Source: an uncultured Acetatifactor sp.
Lineage (GTDB): Bacteria > Bacillota > Clostridia > Lachnospirales > Lachnospiraceae
Assembly (NCBI GenBank): GCA_934394815.1
Contig: CAKRRD010000062.1
Coordinates: 1-10,122 of the forward strand
Direction: 5' to 3'
Length of the DNA stretch: 10,122 nt
The notes beneath the pieces were generated by a model. The model did not search any database. It saw only the letters and a program-made list of their open reading frames with translations, and had not been told where the DNA came from. Shown here piece after piece: positions 8,661 to 10,122 of this stretch. Position 1 is the stretch's first letter. The number at the start of each line of letters is the position of its first letter. The translations under genes were made by a program, and so were the position numbers.

Positions 8661-8674
8661 TTAATCGTTTAATC
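8661..8674. promoter_or_regulatory. Operator-like repeat copy 1 (TTAATCGTTTAATC)
   Basis: The core TTAATCGTTTAA is near-palindromic around a central CG (five of six positions match), as in LacI-family operators. It lies in the GH127 leader, about 80-94 bases after the predicted start and 34 bases before the ATG. It is the most symmetric of three copies upstream of GH127. Confidence 0.5.
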
Positions 8675-8682
8675 TTTTGAGA

Positions 8683-8728
8683 GAAAAGAAACAGCCGGCT
8701 GGCTGTTATACTGCTGTATTTTCTTTTC
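8683..8728 (-). promoter_or_regulatory. Leader with two competing hairpins before GH127
   Basis: In the minus-strand transcript, AACAGCC (8707-8701) pairs with GGCTGTT (8696-8690) around a four-base loop. The T-rich tract TCTTTTCTC follows, as in an intrinsic terminator. Alternatively GAAAAGAAA (8728-8720) pairs with TTTCTTTTC (8691-8683), and CAGC (8716-8713) with GCTG (8695-8692), which would sequester the T tract and break the first hairpin. This is the layout of a terminator/antiterminator switch. The T tract is interrupted by C, so the terminator may be weak, and no known ligand or antiterminator motif is recognised. Confidence 0.4.
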
Positions 8729-8734
8729 TGCAAG

Positions 8735-8747
8735 TTAATCGTTTTAC
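8735..8747. promoter_or_regulatory. Operator-like repeat copy 2 (TTAATCGTTTTAC)
   Basis: This second copy lies about 8-20 bases downstream of the predicted GH127 transcription start, where a bound repressor would block elongation or clearance. It is 74 bases from copy 1, about seven DNA turns, so both could be contacted on the same face. Confidence 0.5.
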
Positions 8748-8761
8748 CTCTTGATGAGCTT

Positions 8762-8790
8762 ATCATAGCACCGGATAGGCATTTTGTAAA
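8762..8790 (-). promoter_or_regulatory. Promoter of the GH127 gene
   Basis: On the minus strand TTTACA (8790-8785) and TATGAT (8767-8762) are separated by exactly 17 bases, with AT-rich sequence upstream. The start is expected near 8755, giving a leader of about 128 bases. This is the best sigma-A-type promoter of the window after that of the binding-protein gene, and it probably drives the whole arabinoside cluster. Confidence 0.72.
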
Positions 8791-8876
8791 TAGGTTTTAT
8801 GTAAATCGTCATAATCTATAAGTTTTGCCACTGTTTTTTGTATATTTTACACATTTCAGGACAAATTGTCAGATTC

Positions 8877-8889
8877 TTAATCGTTTTAC
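8877..8889. promoter_or_regulatory. Operator-like repeat copy 3 (TTAATCGTTTTAC)
   Basis: This copy is identical over 13 bases to copy 2 and overlaps the stop codon of the HAD phosphatase gene. It is about 125 bases upstream of the predicted GH127 start, a distance suited to DNA looping with the downstream copies. Confidence 0.45.
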
Positions 8890-9674
8890 TTATCTAAGAC
8901 TCCCAGCCACTTCAAAGCGTTCCAGATGCCATCTTTGTCCACATCCGTGGTGATATAATCCGCTGTTTCCAGCACCTGTTCGCTGGAATTACCCATGGCT
9001 ATGCTGGTATGGGCGTACTTTAACATCGGCAGGTCGTTGTTACTGTCCCCGATGGCTACGGTATCCTCCATGGGAATCTTCAGATAATCCGTAATGTAGC
9101 GGATTGCCGTGGCTTTGGAATAACCTGTGGGTACCAGTTCGTGATATCCATGCTCTCTGTCGATAAAATCAAGGATTCCTGCCAGTTCCCGTTTCATGGC
9201 ATCCATTCCTTCCGGGGTCTCGGCATAGGCATAGAGTTTATCAAAATTCCCCAGGGCATTGGCATAGCGGTCATATTTCCGCTCTTCGATCTCTGCCGCC
9301 ATATCACGGAAAGCCTGTGAAAAGACTTCCTCTCCTCTGGGAGCATAATCCTCTCTGCTGCCTTCCAATATCGCATCCACATGATATTTTTTCATGGCAT
9401 CCAGAATGGCTTGGGATTCCTCCAGGGTAAACGTCTTGTGCATCAGGCGTCTGCCACGGTATTCGATCTCACTTCCACAGCCTAACAACAGTCCATCGAA
9501 TTCCACCTGTCCGGTTATATCTTCTCCCACCAGCCGTTTGGTTCGTCCGGTGTTGATCATGCAGATATGTCCGTTGGCTCTGGCAATGCGGATCGCTTCT
9601 TTGGTACTCTCTGACATGAGGCTGCTGCCACCGCAGATCAGGGTTCCGTCGATATCAAAAAATATTATCTTCAT
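8886..9674 (-). CDS. Cof-type HAD-superfamily phosphatase
   Basis: This 262-residue protein has all four HAD motifs in order. FFDIDGTL carries the nucleophile Asp7 and the acid/base Asp9. MINTGRT carries Thr42. SKATAIRY carries Lys187. AIGDSNNDLPML carries the metal ligands Asp210 and Asp214. The long insert between motifs II and III is the C2 cap of the Cof/YidA group, which dephosphorylates sugar phosphates, flavin precursors and similar small molecules. The particular substrate cannot be assigned. Its ATG overlaps the stop codon of the upstream small gene (ATGA), and its own ribosome binding site is about 14 bases away, so translation is probably coupled. It stands upstream of the GH127 promoter without a visible terminator between them, but nothing shows it belongs to the sugar pathway. 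Confidence 0.92.
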   Translation of the reverse strand: MKIIFFDIDGTLICGGSSLMSESTKEAIRIARANGHICMINTGRTKRLVGEDITGQVEFDGLLLGCGSEIEYRGRRLMHKTFTLEESQAILDAMKKYHVDAILEGSREDYAPRGEEVFSQAFRDMAAEIEERKYDRYANALGNFDKLYAYAETPEGMDAMKRELAGILDFIDREHGYHELVPTGYSKATAIRYITDYLKIPMEDTVAIGDSNNDLPMLKYAHTSIAMGNSSEQVLETADYITTDVDKDGIWNALKWLGVLDK

Positions 9675-9901
9675 CTCAGATTCTTAAGCTCCTCTACCAG
9701 ATCCAGATCGGATTTCTGTACCTTCAGGTTCGTGGATACCGGTTCCTCGCCGGGTCTCGTGATCGTGATCTCAATAATGGTTCCTTCGGTGATTGCTCCA
9801 CCCATAAAAAATCTGCTTACAAAGGCTGCAAACTTGGGATGATTGCTCTCAAAGGTATTCTTCGCATTCATCAGTTTCATCATCATTCCGGGATTTATCA
9901 T
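9671..9901 (-). CDS. Small uncharacterised protein, 76 residues
   Basis: I do not recognise a named family. The reading is credible: a strong AAGGAG lies six bases before the ATG at 9901, and the end overlaps the HAD gene by ATGA. The protein starts MINPGMMMKLMNAKNTF, followed by a helical, hydrophobic-aromatic stretch (FAAFVSRFFM, 25-34). A beta-like segment rich in Thr and Ile (EGTIIEITITRPGEE) comes next, with a charged C-terminal helix (SDLDLVEELKNLR). There is no signal peptide and no long membrane segment, so it is likely cytoplasmic. The operon layout ties its expression to the phosphatase. A role cannot be given from sequence. Confidence 0.75.
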   Translation of the reverse strand: MINPGMMMKLMNAKNTFESNHPKFAAFVSRFFMGGAITEGTIIEITITRPGEEPVSTNLKVQKSDLDLVEELKNLR

Positions 9902-9978
9902 AATAATCTCCTTCCAAATCAGTATCTATCAGGACCTCACTCACAAATTCATCTTTTCAGGGCTGTCCCAAACAATTA

Positions 9979-10027
9979 CAAAAAAGAAAGGCTGGCCGCA
10001 CCATTCGAAAACAGTGTGTCCAGCCTT
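9979..10027 (-). terminator. Intrinsic terminator of the L20 gene
   Basis: On the minus strand AAGGCTGG (10027-10020) pairs perfectly with CCAGCCTT (9995-9988), with further partial pairing inside the 24-base interior. It is followed by TCTTTTTTG at 9987-9979. It lies 15 bases past the L20 stop codon and separates the ribosomal protein operon from the small-protein/HAD pair. Confidence 0.85.
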
Positions 10028-10041
10028 AACAGTTGCTTTAA

Positions 10042-10122
10042 TTATGCGATCTTGGACTTAGCCAGCTCTGCAAGGGTCTTGAAACCTTCTGCATCGTTAA
10101 CTGCCAGGTCTGCCAGCATCTT
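10042..10122 (-). CDS. rplT: Ribosomal protein L20, C-terminal end (partial)
   Basis: Only the last 26 codons and the TAA are inside the window. They read KMLADLAVNDAEGFKTLAEL followed by AKSKIA. This matches the conserved C-terminus of bacterial L20, where a K-hydrophobic-L-A-D-hydrophobic-A motif precedes an N-D-x-x-x-F helix. L20 is a 50S assembly protein and is usually last in an infC-rpmI-rplT operon, which fits the terminator directly behind it. The start is beyond the right edge. Confidence 0.85.
   Translation of the reverse strand, partial: KMLADLAVNDAEGFKTLAELAKSKIA

Noticed and set aside
8860..8870. GACAAATTGTC as a second copy of the binding-protein promoter palindrome
   Set aside because: The five-base arms match, but the spacing is one base instead of four and the outer bases differ, so a shared binding protein is not supported.
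9902..9978. Promoter for the small-protein/HAD gene pair
   Set aside because: A promoter is expected after the L20 terminator, but no -35/-10 pair with acceptable spacing could be picked by eye, so none is called.

Overview
The window looks like a chromosomal segment from a Gram-positive, gut-type member of the Clostridia, most likely Lachnospiraceae. This is an inference from strong AGGAG-type ribosome binding sites, moderate GC content, a CcpA-type cre site, a lipobox sugar-binding protein and the protein flavour; no rRNA is present to settle it. Every confidently called gene lies on the minus strand, so transcription runs from high to low coordinates.

Right end (about 8886-10122): the last 26 codons of ribosomal protein L20 with a clear intrinsic terminator, then a small uncharacterised 76-residue protein overlapping by an ATGA junction with a Cof-type HAD phosphatase. 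This looks like housekeeping flank.

Middle and left (447-8627): an arabinoside-utilisation locus. In transcription order it holds a GH127 beta-L-arabinofuranosidase, a lipoprotein sugar-binding protein, two CUT1-type ABC permeases, a LacI-family regulator and a GH51 alpha-L-arabinofuranosidase. No ABC ATPase and no secreted glycosidase are present. The simplest reading is that the transporter imports short L-arabinofuranose-containing oligosaccharides, powered by a shared MsmX/MsmK-type ATPase encoded elsewhere. GH51 and GH127 then remove alpha- and beta-linked L-arabinofuranose in the cytoplasm. The architecture resembles the bifidobacterial system for hydroxyproline-linked beta-arabino-oligosaccharides, but the substrate here is inferred.

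The most distinctive content is regulatory. The GH127 upstream region has a good sigma-A-type promoter and three copies of TTAATCGTTT, and its leader can fold into two competing hairpins. The binding-protein promoter has a perfect 8+8 palindrome filling its -35/-10 spacer and a perfect cre/LacI-type operator just upstream. A 10-bp perfect hairpin separates the binding-protein gene from the permease genes. The GH51 leader starts with a long imperfect hairpin.

Left end (1-446): no confident gene. It holds the GH51 terminator, an AT-rich stretch with nested overlapping inverted repeats, and a possible but weak 3' end of a plus-strand gene. I did not find a CRISPR array, tRNA, insertion sequence or a clearly new protein system. 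The locus is a coherent sugar-utilisation cluster whose control elements are the part most worth testing.
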